Below, in pieces: positions 11,532 to 23,327 of a stretch of DNA of 64,000 nucleotides. A program made the position numbers and the translations under genes. A model generated the notes under the pieces. It made no database searches, had not been told where the DNA came from, and saw nothing but the letters and a program-made list of their open reading frames with translations. Position 1 is the first letter of the stretch. Every line of letters starts with the position of its first letter. The stretch is from Glycine soja (lineage: Eukaryota; Streptophyta; Magnoliopsida; Fabales; Fabaceae), in the NCBI RefSeq assembly GCF_004193775.1, contig NC_041008.1:4976731-5040730 (forward strand), written 5' to 3'.

Positions 11532-14172
11532 AGTTTTCGGAGGTACTAAATTCAGCCAACATATTTGACAAAATCCTGTAGTCCTACCATATTTTAGTAA
11601 GATTAATTATTTCTTCTTATGATCTATATATATATATATATATATAAATGGCAAAATCCAACGATAACAGTATCGGGAATTTTGCGAAGAGTTTAATTAA
11701 TTGATACTTCAACTCTCTTTCAAATTTTCTACTGTTCACCAAGTTTTAAAAGATGAATTAAGTTCATACTTAAAAATATATGAGAACATTTTTTTTATCC
11801 GGGTATCCCTCAATTGAAAATCAAGGAATAATTTTTTGAAAACTGAGGTATTAAGATTTATTTAAAAGGTTTAACTGATTGATTTCTCTTAATAAATATT
11901 TTTTTATACATAAGTCCGAAAAATCAAATTCATAATCATATGCTTAAGAAATAAATATATTTATAATCATGTCACACCAATGTATATATTCTCGTTTAAG
12001 ATAATGACCAAAAAAAAATTGCAAGGCATAATTATCTTTCTTACCTATTTTGATTAACCATATATACATTATATATCATTTTCGAAATCAAGAATATAAA
12101 TAAAAAAACGAGATTTTTTAAGAAAAATAAATAAATAGTTTTAATTATTAAGAGGCCAACTTCGTCAATTTCAACTCCCTTTAAAAGGGGGGGAAAGAAG
12201 TATATTTTGGATGTAATTGATTAGGAAAAACAAATCAATTAAATTAGTATTATAAACTTCAGAATTTTATGGATGAAGAAATTTAATGGCAAGCTTTCGC
12301 TGTCTTTTTTTTCTATTTTCGAAATCATTTTTATTTTCATAATTTACTTGGTGCATAGTTTTCGCAATAATTAATCGATATATATTGATCCTAAAAATTA
12401 AGAAAACCAAATTTTCCAGTCTGATCCTTTTGTTTCTATCTGGAGTTTTGTAAAACACAGTTGATAAGTCTCATGGGGTTTTCGGGATACGTCATATACC
12501 ATTTATTCATGCAATTATTATATATTTAAATGCTAGCAAAGATTATTGATTTAGTTGTTATGGATAAATTTCATATAAGGTGAGTTTGAATTCTGTTGTC
12601 AAAAAGACTTGGTTATTATGTAATCTGTAAACGTTTTTCAAACTGTGAAGTTAGTTGGTAAGTTCTCAAATACCAATTCACCTAATTTGTTTAAAATAAA
12701 AAAATGATAAATATGCAAATGAAGTTGATATGCCATATGTTTGTTGTGTGTATATCGTGTGTTTTTATGAGTGTTGCTTTCTTCCACGATAATGTTGCTT
12801 GCATTAGTTGTATAAGTGTTTTTCTGTCCATTTTGGCATTTTTCGGTAGTTACAAAAGAGAAATACATATTTTTCCATTGGTTTACATTTTCTGCGTTTT
12901 CAGTCTCTGTCTTATATTTTCTATCACGTCTATTAGAACATAAAAAAAGAAGAAGGAACAAGTATGTTCTAATTATATAAAGAATAAAAATTAGACTAGG
13001 CTCTTATATGGGCTTAGCCCAAAAAAAACTTATAAATTAGACTTTCAAAGTTTGAACTTTATTTTAGAAGTTCAAATTGAATTTGGATCCTTTAATCTAA
13101 TTCATTATAGTTTGTAATTCACATTAAGCTTACAACTGACCTAAGTTGAACTTCGATAAAATGTCATTAAGCTTTAAATTTGGAAAACGAAATAAACTTG
13201 AGTCTTTTTAGTCCAATTTGATATTGTTTGATTTAAGCTTAACTTCTGAAAAATCTATATAAATCGAGCTAACTGAAGTCTCATTTTAGAAGCTCAAATT
13301 AAAAACATGTTGCGTGTATCAAGCTCACAACCATCTCAACTTGAACTCACCCAATAAAATGTAGTATTTAGACTTAAAATTTTGAGCAATCATTAAATAT
13401 AATTTTTTTAACTGTCGAGATTTAACTCTCAAAAGATCATCCAAACTAAGATGGTGCTTGATTTGAGTTTTTTTATTTAAAATTTATTTTCTCTAAACAA
13501 ATTCTCAAAACATGTCTAAAATTAAAAATAACACATCAACATTTTCAATCTTTTTTTTTTTAAAAAAATGAAAACATAGTGACACATTAAAATATTTTAT
13601 TCTTGATATATATATTTTAAATCTTAAATTTTTTAAAATAAAAATAAACACTCAAATCAAGCGTCACGTAAACCTTTTTTGGACTTTAATATCATTTTTA
13701 AATAAAAAGAGATAAAATTAAGTTATATGACTGGATTCTCTGTAGTGAGTGACCAATACAAATCTTTCTCCTAGTCTAAAATAACTATCTCATATAATTC
13801 ACGGTTTAAACTTTAAATTCTTTAGCAAAAATTAAATATATATATTTTTATGATTCTATAACATTGTGTTATACATTTATAATAGTGAAAAAAATTCTTA
13901 AAAGATTTTACTCAATTTTTTTAACTACTATAATTAAGACTTTTGACATTAATAAAATCTTGAGATATTTTCACAAACTTTCATTCTCTTTAGATGAATT
14001 ATGTGATTAATCTTGAATTCAGGTCTCAATCCCAATTAGTGTGTGTTTGATCAGGACTAAGTTGGAGGGAAGAGTGTGGAAGATCACAAATTGGAGCAGA
14101 TGTTGGGAAACGTGTGCAATTTAGTTGCGCTGGAATAGGGGCACTGTTCATTTCTTCTCAAAAGTGGAAGAT
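11532..14172. other. AT-rich intergenic DNA, no gene recognised
   Basis: Starts with a (TA)n microsatellite at about 11625-11646. The rest is AT-rich with scattered short open frames whose translations are low-complexity or unrecognisable (for example 12704-12943, which is open on both strands by chance). Around 13000-13330 there are loosely repeated 'agttcaaattga' and 'aagctcaaatt' phrases, suggesting decayed repeat DNA. Confidence 0.55.
11625..11646. repeat. (TA)n microsatellite
   Basis: About eleven uninterrupted TA units in intergenic DNA. Confidence 0.9.
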
Positions 14173-14182
14173 TAAAGCGAGA
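14173..14182. repeat. Left target-site duplication of the 14183-16168 MULE
   Basis: TAAAGCGAGA, identical to 16169-16178 on the other side of the element. A perfect 10-bp duplication fixes both element borders and suggests insertion that is not very old. Confidence 0.88.
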
Positions 14183-16168
14183 GGCAAATTTACCAAACTG
14201 GGTTAGTTTTAAAAACTAATTATCGAATGGGGTCTCTTTTAAAAGAATTTGCACTGAGGGTCTGTTTTTAGAGGGGTATCGCCATTGAAAATGGCGACAA
14301 GCCTGGTGCCGCTTTTTCTGCTGGCGAGACAGTCTGGTACCGCCAGTGCTGCTGGCGAGACAGCAGCCTACGTGGAAGGTGCCGCCCGTGAGGCTGGCGA
14401 GACACCTCCACGTTGGATCCGCTTCCTCTACTGGCGATACAGGTGCATCGTATTGCTTTTGCAGGTTGCAGATGCCAGTGCAGGTTGCAGATGCCAGTAC
14501 AGCTTTATAGGGTTGCATGCATGGTGAAAACGCAGAGTAGAGTAGGCTTAGGTTTTTTACCGTTGCTTCTTTACATTTTCTTTTATAAAATTAACCTCCA
14601 ACATCATAAATTTTTTACGCAAACTCTTCTCTTCTCCAAGCTTTCTTCTTTCTCCTTTATTGAGTTTCTGTGAGTGAGTGAGAGTGTGTACGCTGCACTT
14701 CCATTGTTTTGCTTTGCTGTGTGTCTTCCATAATTCATTCCTGGTAAGTGTTTTTTTAAAATAAGATTTATATATTTCTGTTGTTAATATTATAAAAATA
14801 ATAGGTTAGTTAGTATTAATAGGTATTATAAATTTAGGTTAATTAGGATTAATATATATTGTAAGGTTAGGTTAGTTACTATGTTGTTTTTAATTTTTAT
14901 GTATTAATAGATATTTGAAGGTTAGGTTATTCTTAATAGATATTTGAAGGTTAGGTTAGTTAGTTTGGTTTGTTGTATATATTTTTAGATATTATATATG
15001 TGATATAATATTATTAGTTTTAGAAATATTAGGCACGGGTAATATACCTAATATTAGGCGGGCACATGTAATATTAAGTAGTTGTAGAAATATTTTTATT
15101 CAGCCACACTTATTATTAGCTTTAGAAATACTAGGCACACATAATATACGTAATATTAGCTAGTTGTAGGAAATATTAGGCACAAGTTAATTTAAGGTTT
15201 AATTATATATTTGTAAATTTTAGGACAGAGGTAAATTTTGTGTTTTTGTAATATTTGCTAAGCGTAGAAATTTAAGCATTTTAAACTTAATTCCGTAATT
15301 CCATAATTCCTTTGCTTTTGCTAGTTTCATTGAGTGTCTGTCGTGCTGGTGCTGATTCCTTTGCTTTTGCTCAGTTTTTCTCTTTCATAATTCCATAATT
15401 CCTGGTAAGTAATTTTCTTAAATAACATTTATATATTATGACTTTCTTAAATAAATACTGGTAAGACTTTCTTTAAATAAATACAAAATACTTACTATAG
15501 AATCAACAAATTTCAAACTTCAAACGAAAGTCTTTCTTCCTCTCTTCAGTTTCTTACTCTCTTTCAGTATGAAATTTTGCAAGTATTGAGTATTTGCAAG
15601 TGCTCTATTTAAACAAAATTTACAAGAACAAAGCTGAAGCTATCTGTCAATTTACACGCCATTAAACTGTATGCATGTGAACATGTATAGTCTCCTCTTA
15701 ACCTGCAATGCATGTGAACAAGGTGTAGCCTCTGAACCCTAACCTGTGAACATCTACAGCTTTGAACCCTAACCTAACCTGCTTTCAGACCTTATGTTTA
15801 GTCTCATCATGAACAGGGATCAACTTCCTACGTGGAGCATCTCGCCGTTAGCACTGACGAGATTGCCCTAGGTGTATGTCGCTATTGTTGCTGGCGGCAT
15901 CAGTGCCTACTCAGCAAGTATCGCCAAGAAGAATGACGGCATGAGTCCTACGTGGAGCATCTCGCTCGTGCTGCTGGCGGGACTGCTTTCTCGTTGCTCC
16001 TGTTGGCGGCTTCACAAGGGGAATCGCTTTTCCTGCTGGCGGCATCCCTGGAGTCGCTCATGCAATTGGTGGCATCAAATAAGAAATAGACCCCCACTGC
16101 AATTTCTTTCAAAAGGAACCCTGATGCGTAAATTGTTTATAAATGTGTCCCTCTACAGTAAATTTGCC
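14183..16168. mobile_element. Non-autonomous Mutator-like element (MULE), 1,986 bp
   Basis: The ends are inverted repeats: left GGCAAATTTAC is exactly mirrored by right GTAAATTTGCC, and similarity continues for about 100 bp (left 'agaatttgcactgagggtct' against the reverse complement of 'acccccactgcaatttcttt'). Both sides carry the same 10-bp duplication, TAAAGCGAGA, at 14173-14182 and 16169-16178; 9-11 bp is diagnostic for Mutator-type transposition. Inside each end is a GC-rich block built of CTGGCG-type motifs. The middle (14560-15800) is AT-rich, has two 'cctggtaagt' splice-donor-like sites, and carries no transposase. The short open frames (14285-14527, 15872-16171) follow the GC-rich blocks and match no family I know. 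Confidence 0.85.
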
Positions 16169-16178
16169 TAAAGCGAGA
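16169..16178. repeat. Right target-site duplication of the 14183-16168 MULE
   Basis: TAAAGCGAGA, identical to 14173-14182 on the other side of the element. Confidence 0.88.
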
Positions 16179-19100
16179 ATACTGACAACTTGCGTGTTTT
16201 TCTTCTGTTTTGGCTATACAAGTTTTCTTTATTTTTGAATGTTTAGTACTTTTAATTTTATTAATAAAAAACCATAATAATAAAAATAATTAATAATAAT
16301 AATTTTTATGAATATAATAACAATAATAATAATAATAATAATTTTTATTGTCTAATATTAATTTTTCTTTTTTTTTTTTACTTTTTCCCCTACCAACTAA
16401 TTTTAATTTTAATATTTCTTCTCTATTTTATTTTATTTTTCTTCAATCAAATCACTTCCTCTCATCTTAAATTAACATATATTGTGAATTGAACAATACT
16501 TTTTGACTACTCAAACCTTTTTAAAATGTATGATTATAACAAAACAAGTATAAAGCACGAAAATCAAGAAGAATTAACACAATCCAATATATAAATTTAT
16601 ATTATCCTTAAATCACGATGGTATATGCCTATAAAAAAACGATGGATTAAAATCCGATTGAATTTGCATGAAATATACTTCTGCAACAAAAACACTAAAT
16701 CTTTTGTTAAATTACACAACTAAAGTATCCTTGATGATACTTATTAGACATAATATAATATAATCTTGTCATCTGCCAATTTGCAATGTAAAAAACAACG
16801 AAGCCATTGAATGCGTCATCAGCTTAATTAATTAAATGCATATAAACCCACGATCCGTCAACTAATAAATAATGTGCTTAAATTAACATCAAGGTACTCC
16901 TACTTCTTGGGACAATTTTTGTTTTTTAACCTGCAACTTATAAAATTTTAACATCTGGACAGCAAATTTGCACCTTCTTCTGAGCTATTTTAATGCCCTT
17001 TTGGCAAGAGACACCTATAGGTTCAAATAGCCAACTATAGGACAATGGCCACTACAGGGTAGACATTCCTATAAACTCCACTAGGCTAATTGTTTGGGGC
17101 GGCATAACATTATGGGATAATAATTTTTCTTTCATTGCACACAAAAAAAAAAGAGTATTACAGATTAGAATATGGCTCTTTTTGAAGCTACTTCACACTA
17201 TCTAGTTATTAGTTGGTACCTTTTTAAGTGTCTTCCACGTGCCCTTGGGTAGTTAATCATGTTGTGCTATTGGTGCAAAGTGTATCAAACATTTGGGAAT
17301 GCAAAGTAGAGATTGGCCAAACCAAGCCAATCAAATCAATGTTTTTTTTCGGAGGAATCTATGAGTTTGAAGAGTCCTAAACGATTGGCTAACCCCTGCT
17401 CTCCAACATGCAAAATAATGGATGTAGCCTTTCATGATCAACCAAACCCACTCCTTATATGTCAGGCAGGCTCTTTCTCACTACTCTTTTGCTGATTCCT
17501 TCCAAGGTGGAAGCCCCATTTAGCACACTATTTTGAAATACATGGACACTTTCGGCCTAGTATCAGGTTAACAAAAAAATAAAAGTTGATTCAATTAATA
17601 TGAATAAAACTCATTGCATAAAAACGTAGGCTTGAATCTTAATATTGATGTGAAAATTTTATTAATAGATAATGGAGGCTTGAATCTTAATATTGATGTG
17701 AGAATTTTATTAATAGATAATTTATGTATATGTTTGTATTGAATTGTAAGACTTATCTTAATCCAAATAGTTTTTCAGACTTAACTCATCTAAGAATACA
17801 TTATTTTCAACATACTATTATATATTGAAATTTATTAATAAATTTAAAATTATATACGGGACTTGTGTTAACAAAAGGTGAGACTTATATTATCACTAAA
17901 CAATTAAAAAAAACATTTAAATGATTATATTTCTAATGCTAGTAGGACTTTTCTAATGTTTATCATAAGTGTGTTACAAAAGGGAGTCTATGTATCGACA
18001 AATATGAATTCTCATTATAATAATCTTTTAATTTGTTGTTTAGTACTTTAAGGTCTATACAATATCTTGTAATTTGTTATATTATAATATATTTTTTATC
18101 ACTTAATTTAAAGGAGTCTAACTCAATTGATTGAATAACATGTATGAATTATTATAAATTTTTTAATATTTATCTTTAATTCTTGTAAAAAAGATATCCT
18201 TCATCATCACCTACTTTAAGGAAATCTAGCTCATTCAAAGGCTATTTTTACAATGAATTGGATTGTTAGTCTCCACTCATGTCGGGCACTAAGAGCATTC
18301 TGGCATGCATATTGATCAGTCAACTAAAGTACCAAGGGCAGAAACCTAACGTCATGCAAAATACATCCCAGGTAAAGATAAGCATAACATGGTTGCAGAA
18401 TGCAGTGAACCAACAAGGTGTAACACCCCATGACACCAATCATATCATGTCTCTCTACGAGTCACCTTCAATATTGTGGACAGTAATTCCCATCTGACCC
18501 AAAACCAAGGATAATTTTAGTGGAAGACTAATATTATGATGATGTACCATATGAAACATCCAAAGTCCAAAGCCCCAACTCCTCATACAATTCTCAATTT
18601 TATCAATCAAATCAATGCAACACTGCCTCTCGTAAGAATTGAATATTTGAACCAAAAAAGAACTTAAACAAATTAAGGAGTACTTTGTTTAACAAAACTT
18701 TTTTTATTTTCATTTTTAATTACAAAACGTTAATTTTAGTTCCACCTTGTGTCTTATTTTCAAAACTTTGCATAGGAACTAGTGAAACAACTTTATATTG
18801 CTTTATGTTTGAAAAAGTTTATTTAAAAAACAGTAAATGGATGAGTTTATTACCAAAAAAAAAATAGCAAGAAAACATGTAATTACGGTTCCTTTCGTAT
18901 TTGATTCCTGGTGTTTGGTGCTAAAAACACTTAACCCTTGTTGGCATTTTTTTTTTCATATAACTATTAATCATATGAAATAAATTTTTCTCTTTTTGTC
19001 TTCTTATATTCTCCAGCTTTGCTTTGAATGTTTTAACCTTCAAAGTTAGTTATAAGAAATCTTAATGTTTGGATCAATAAAAAGAAAAGAAATGTAATGG

Positions 19101-19558
19101 AATGAAAATATTACTTATAATTGTGTTTTATCTTTTAAACATTGAATTGAAATTAAAATTGATAATATTTTTTTCCTCAAAAATTGGAAGTACGTGCCAA
19201 CAAAATGGTCCAATGGCCCGCAATCCACTCGGGCCGAGTTTCATAACTATTCCGTACAATAAATTTTTAGCCTAATTTATCTTCACCTGCAAATGAGTTA
19301 GGTAATCAAATTAACATAGTAATTACTACTGAAGTTATGGAGTAAAACAAAATCTAATTCCACATCTTGTTTAGTTGTGGATGTTTTAATTATGGATTCA
19401 ATATCAGGGAAAAATAAATAAATTACTAGTTGAACCACATGATAAAAAAAATAGAACCTTATAAGGAACTTGCATCCAAGTAACAAATGTAAAACTCCTT
19501 TTAAAATTAATACGACATTTTGTTCTCAATACAAGAGTACTATTATTTATCGCTATGA
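16179..19558. other. Intergenic, no gene recognised
   Basis: AT-rich sequence between two MULEs. Includes (AAT)n-rich sequence at about 16265-16345 and a 48-bp tandem duplication at 17628-17723. A slightly more complex patch lies at 16900-17520 and another at 18240-18660; their short open frames (17313-17495, 18279-18497 and 18455-18655) match nothing I recognise. Confidence 0.55.
17628..17723. repeat. 48-bp tandem duplication
   Basis: Two head-to-tail units beginning 'aggcttgaatcttaatattg' at 17628 and 17676, differing by very few bases. Recent local duplication in non-coding DNA. Confidence 0.85.
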
Positions 19559-19567
19559 TTTTACTTT
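19559..19567. repeat. Left target-site duplication of the Pack-MULE
   Basis: TTTTACTTT, identical to 21046-21054. Confidence 0.85.
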
Positions 19568-21045
19568 GACAAAATTACATTTTTGGTCTCTCACTTTAGC
19601 TCCAATTTTGCATTTGGTCCCTTGATAATTTAATTCACAAATTTAGTCTTTCTATTTCATAAAATCCTGTAATATTGATCCCGGATGCCTTAATTGTTAA
19701 GCGCAGTGACGTTGCCTGTCATGCGTCAACGTCTTAGAACACCTTGAATTGCATTTTTTAATCCATGCAAAGGAGGCATTTTTCTTACAACATCCACAAT
19801 GCAACCATCCACGTATTGTTCAAACTCGTTCCTCTCGCAAAGGTTAGCGTCTTTGAGTCTCTTCACAGCCACAGTGCAACCATCGTCAAGCACCACTCTG
19901 TAAACCGTTCCCAAGCTTCCTTTTTCGAGCATTTCCGTCAAAGCTCGAAGCAGATCCTCTAACTCAAACTGGTTCCTCCTATCGAAAAACACAAGCTTGC
20001 TTCGTTCCATCTCAGTGTTCGTCCCATCACTATCTCTATCCAAGTTTCCACCGTTCCCGTACACCATCTTCTCGCTCCTAATACTATTCCCATTTTTTCT
20101 CTTCGCAGTCTCGCTCCCCACTACTGAACCAGAGGTGGATCCTCTGGTACAACAATGCGCCATCGCGAACGACATCGCCACCAGCACCGCCACGCAAGCC
20201 ACCACAACGATCGCCACAATGACACCGACTCTCAACCCTTTCTTTCTCGAATTGTTAGGAACGGTTACGCTACTGGTTTGTGGGAACGAGCTCTGTTTTG
20301 CAGGAACGATTATCATGGTAGTCTCTGTGTTTGGCTCTGTTTCAGAGCATTTGGGTAGCAAGGTGGACCCACAGAGGAGAGGGCGTGGTTTCCAAAGAGT
20401 ACGGTGAGCATGGAATCAGGAACATGGCTACGGAGTTCGTTGTTGGTGACGTTTTGTACAGTGAGATTAAGGAGGGAAGCTGAAAGGTCGGGGACGTGGC
20501 CAGAGAGGGCGTTGTTCTGTAACCTCAATGTGAGGAGGTGGGTTTGTTTCGTTCGTTGTGTGGGGATTGGGCCGCGGATGTTGTTGTCATAGATGTCAAG
20601 GCGAAGGAGAAGGCATAGCGAGGATATCTTCGTCAAAATCTCGACGTTGAAATCGTTGCGGGAGAGGTACAGTAGTTCCAGGCTTGTGCAATTTAAGAGA
20701 GGTGAAATGGTGTCGTTGAAGCGATTTTTGTGGAGGTTGAGGAAGCGCAGGTTAGTGTGGAAAGGGTATCCAAAGGAGACATTTTTCTTAATTTTACATG
20801 ACAGAAGCACCTTGATTTTAGGGTAATTTTTTTTTTACCATAGATGAGTTAAAAAACACAATTCAAGGTTCTCTCTGAAACATGACAGTCGACATCACTA
20901 CTTAACGGTCAACGTCCAATTGAGACGTTCGGGACCAACATTGCTGGATTTTATAAAACAGGAAAACCAAATTTATGAATTAAATTACTAGAAGACCAAT
21001 TGCGAAATTGGAGGTAAAGTGAGGGACCAAAAGTACAATTTTGCC
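19568..21045. mobile_element. Pack-MULE carrying a receptor-kinase gene fragment, 1,478 bp
   Basis: Roughly 200-bp terminal inverted repeats: 19568-19765 on the left, 20845-21045 on the right. Left 'acatttttggtctctcactt' matches the reverse complement of the right, 'gtacttttggtccctcactt', and similarity continues through 'aatttaattca', 'ttataaaatcc' and 'ccttgaattg'. The flanks TTTTACTTT at 19559-19567 and 21046-21054 are identical, a perfect 9-bp target-site duplication as Mutator-type elements make. The interior is the minus-strand LRR receptor-kinase fragment described separately and there is no transposase, so this is a non-autonomous element that has captured host gene sequence. Movement would need a transposase supplied from elsewhere. 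Confidence 0.87.
19729..20820 (-). pseudogene. Captured, truncated and frameshifted LRR receptor-like kinase fragment (PXC1-like)
   Basis: Read on the minus strand, the first part (20810 to about 20370) gives several leucine-rich repeats (LRFLNLHKNRF, LELLYLSRNDF, LRLQNNALSGHVPDLS). A one-base shift near 20368-20370 moves the frame. The second part gives LPKCSETEPNTET, a basic stop-transfer followed by a membrane segment (VGVIVAIVVVACVAVLVAM), the juxtamembrane phrase KLVFFDRRNQFELEDLLRA, and the start of a kinase domain with VAVKRLKD. The glycine loop reads EKGSLGTVY where GKGSLG is usual. The kinase then stops after about 60 residues, so there is no catalytic loop or DFG, and the 5' signal peptide region is also absent. 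The coding end runs into the element's inverted repeat. The parent is a PXC1 (At2g36570)-type LRR kinase by remembered similarity. It cannot encode a working receptor. Confidence 0.85.
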
Positions 21046-21054
21046 TTTTACTTT
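21046..21054. repeat. Right target-site duplication of the Pack-MULE
   Basis: TTTTACTTT, identical to 19559-19567. Confidence 0.85.
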
Positions 21055-21506
21055 TAAGTTGTTTTTGTCCATTTTCGTTTCATATGATTCAGCAGTAACC
21101 TTCACTCATTGTGTTAACAAAACCTTACAAAATAGGTTTTCAAATAAGTAATTCTAAAACTAAACTAACCCAAACATGAACAGTAAAAAAACACTGATTT
21201 GTACATTTAGCTCTTCATATCAAACTGGCAATTTTGTAATGGTGACAAACTTGCGTACTGAACTATTGAACTGAGTTTCCTCCATTATTCTCTGACATCA
21301 TGAATTACCAAAGTCTCTTCCAAGCTTGGCTGTCAGCAAAACCATGAATTGATTCCTAATTAGCTGTGCTGTGAATTTGTGACAAAAACAATAAATTAAC
21401 ACCTCCAATGTACAAATAACACAACAATCCAATCTCAAGGGAACTTCTTATTCATGGCGGCAATTTGCACAAAGATTTCATTTAATTATCACACCTGATT
21501 GTGGTG

Positions 21507-22985
21507 TTACATAGCCTGTTGCTCTTTTCCCACACACAAGCCACCAATGTCGTCAACTGATTCTCGATCTTTAAGAAAGTATCCATCCTTCCGGGGCTCA
21601 TAATCCTTTCCCCTCCAAACCACAATTTGTTCATTCTCAAAAGTCACCAGAATACAGGGCACCATGTCCTGCATTAACACACGAGATAATTTAATAAGGA
21701 GCAACTTAAATCACAAAACCCAGGGGAACAAAACTTGAAAATCAGAAACCATGTCTTCTCTATAAAATGTTTGGAAGGTAGAGCAGAGTGCCATCAATAT
21801 TGTATTACCATTACCACTATTATTGTTATTTAATTATAAAGAAAAATTACACTTTACCCCATTGATTTCACTTAAAAACTGATAGATAACCATTATCACC
21901 AAGTAACACATTTCCAATCAAATAAAAATAGTCTAGCCAAACCTACAGACTCATCAAGTCATCAAATCAAGCATTTTTAGGCACTAGCCACTTTCTTTTA
22001 CATTCTTTAATTTTGGATTAGTTTCTTTTACATTCTGAAGAGTCCACAATCACATTTGGTCCTCAAGAATAGATTATGAAAAACAATCCAATCTGTTTCA
22101 GTAGTTTTTCAAAGTAAATTTGTAATATCTATATATCATAAGATTGACTGAGGGTAGTAGGATTTCCACGCTTTTCTAGAAAATTAAACTAATTGGCCCA
22201 ACAGGAATATAAAAAAAATCCCTACAATCAACACTTCAAAATCAATTTTTTTAACAAGTAGGACCCAGACAATTTCCATAAAAAAGAATAGATTATGAAA
22301 AACAATCCAATCTGTTTCAGTAGTTTTTCAAAGTAAATTTGTAATATCTATATATCATAAGATTGATTGAGGGTAGTAGGATTTCCACGCTTTTCTAGAA
22401 AATTAAACTAATTGGCCCAACAGGAATATAAAAAAATCCCTACAATCAACACTTCAAAATCAATTTTTTTAACAAGTAGGACCCAGACAATTTCCATAAA
22501 AAAGAATCTTTGTAAAATCCCATTTGAAAAGTGATTCTAATTTATAATACCCAAACAGACTTAATTTTAAAACCTCTATAGAGGCACCTAATCATGCAAG
22601 CTGAAAAGGCATTCTTCATTATAGTTATGCAACAAAAGAAAATTACATGGCAAACATCTCTGACCATGGGTACCAAAAAAGCATAATAACCGTTTATTGC
22701 TGCAATTCACTTCAGAGTCAATAATGTTTACAAAAAGCATACTGGCAACCGAAATAAGACAATACGATGCATGCACATACCAAATTTTGTTAAAGCAGGA
22801 ACAGCTAGTCCTCTCTTCCAAATTTCTTTCGTTTCCTTAATACTTAAGCCATTAATTGTTGTCTTAATCAGTCGGGGATATACAGGTTCATGGGGCTTCC
22901 ACAACATGACAGGTATTACAGGCCTCTTTTTCGGATTATAATTCCTGCCTCTGTATAATATATGTGGACAAGACCGGATCTTCAC
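21507..22985 (-). pseudogene. Degraded CRS2-associated factor (CRM-domain) gene, mitochondrial type
   Basis: CRM-domain CAF proteins bind group II introns and promote organelle RNA splicing. Three minus-strand exon-like pieces are visible. At 22985 down to about 22784: LYRGRNYNPKKRPVIPVMLW, then PVYPRLIKTTINGLS and AVPALTK. At about 22712-22660: NGYYAFLVPMVRD, joinable to the first piece with frame kept. At 21671-21507, after a TTAATGCAG acceptor: DMVPCILVTFENEQIVVWRG, ending KEQQAM and a stop. Missing are the expected upstream half of the first CRM domain and the stretch between VPMVRD and the last exon; after VRD the frame reads unrelated sequence. The intervening DNA carries a 219-bp tandem duplication. 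The most likely reading is a decaying partial duplicate. A rearranged functional gene with unrecognised exons is less likely. Confidence 0.65.
22067..22504. repeat. 219-bp tandem duplication
   Basis: Unit one 22067-22285, unit two 22286-22504, both starting 'gaatagattatgaaaaacaa' and ending 'aatttccataaaaa'. They differ by about one substitution (gactgaggg / gattgaggg) and a one-base A-run change, so the duplication is recent. It lies between the exon remnants of the CRM-domain pseudogene. Confidence 0.93.
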
Positions 22986-23327
22986 CTAAAGATCTTCAAC
23001 TAAAGATGCTCTAATACAACTAAGAAAAACTTATCAGATCTCTACTTACTTAGCACAAATATTCTATCAAAAGGGGCCTTGAGCAAGGTTATTTTGCAAG
23101 CACCTCACTCTGGTCTTGTATGAAATTGAGGTAAAAACACCATCCAGCAACAAATTTGACAACAAAAGCATTTATTTTTTGCAGACAAATCAAAATAGAT
23201 AGATAAGTATCTTATTACTACCCTAATTAATGCCCACCAAGGCACCAACGTCTAAACATCAAACACACAAGAACTATCAACAATAAAACCAAAGTGAATA
23301 TAAATATGTATGATAGGTTAGTGAATA

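Noticed and set aside
12638..12961. Overlapping open frames on both strands (107 and 79 codons)
   Set aside because: AT-rich, no recognisable motif, open on both strands at once and no splice context; treated as chance.
14285..14527. 80-codon Ala/Gly-rich frame as a real protein
   Set aside because: Arises from repeated CTGGCG modules of the MULE arm, and no homology is recognised.
15730..15782. Possible interstitial telomere tract (CCCTAACC)
   Set aside because: Too few and irregular units; not a telomeric array, though kept as a motif observation.
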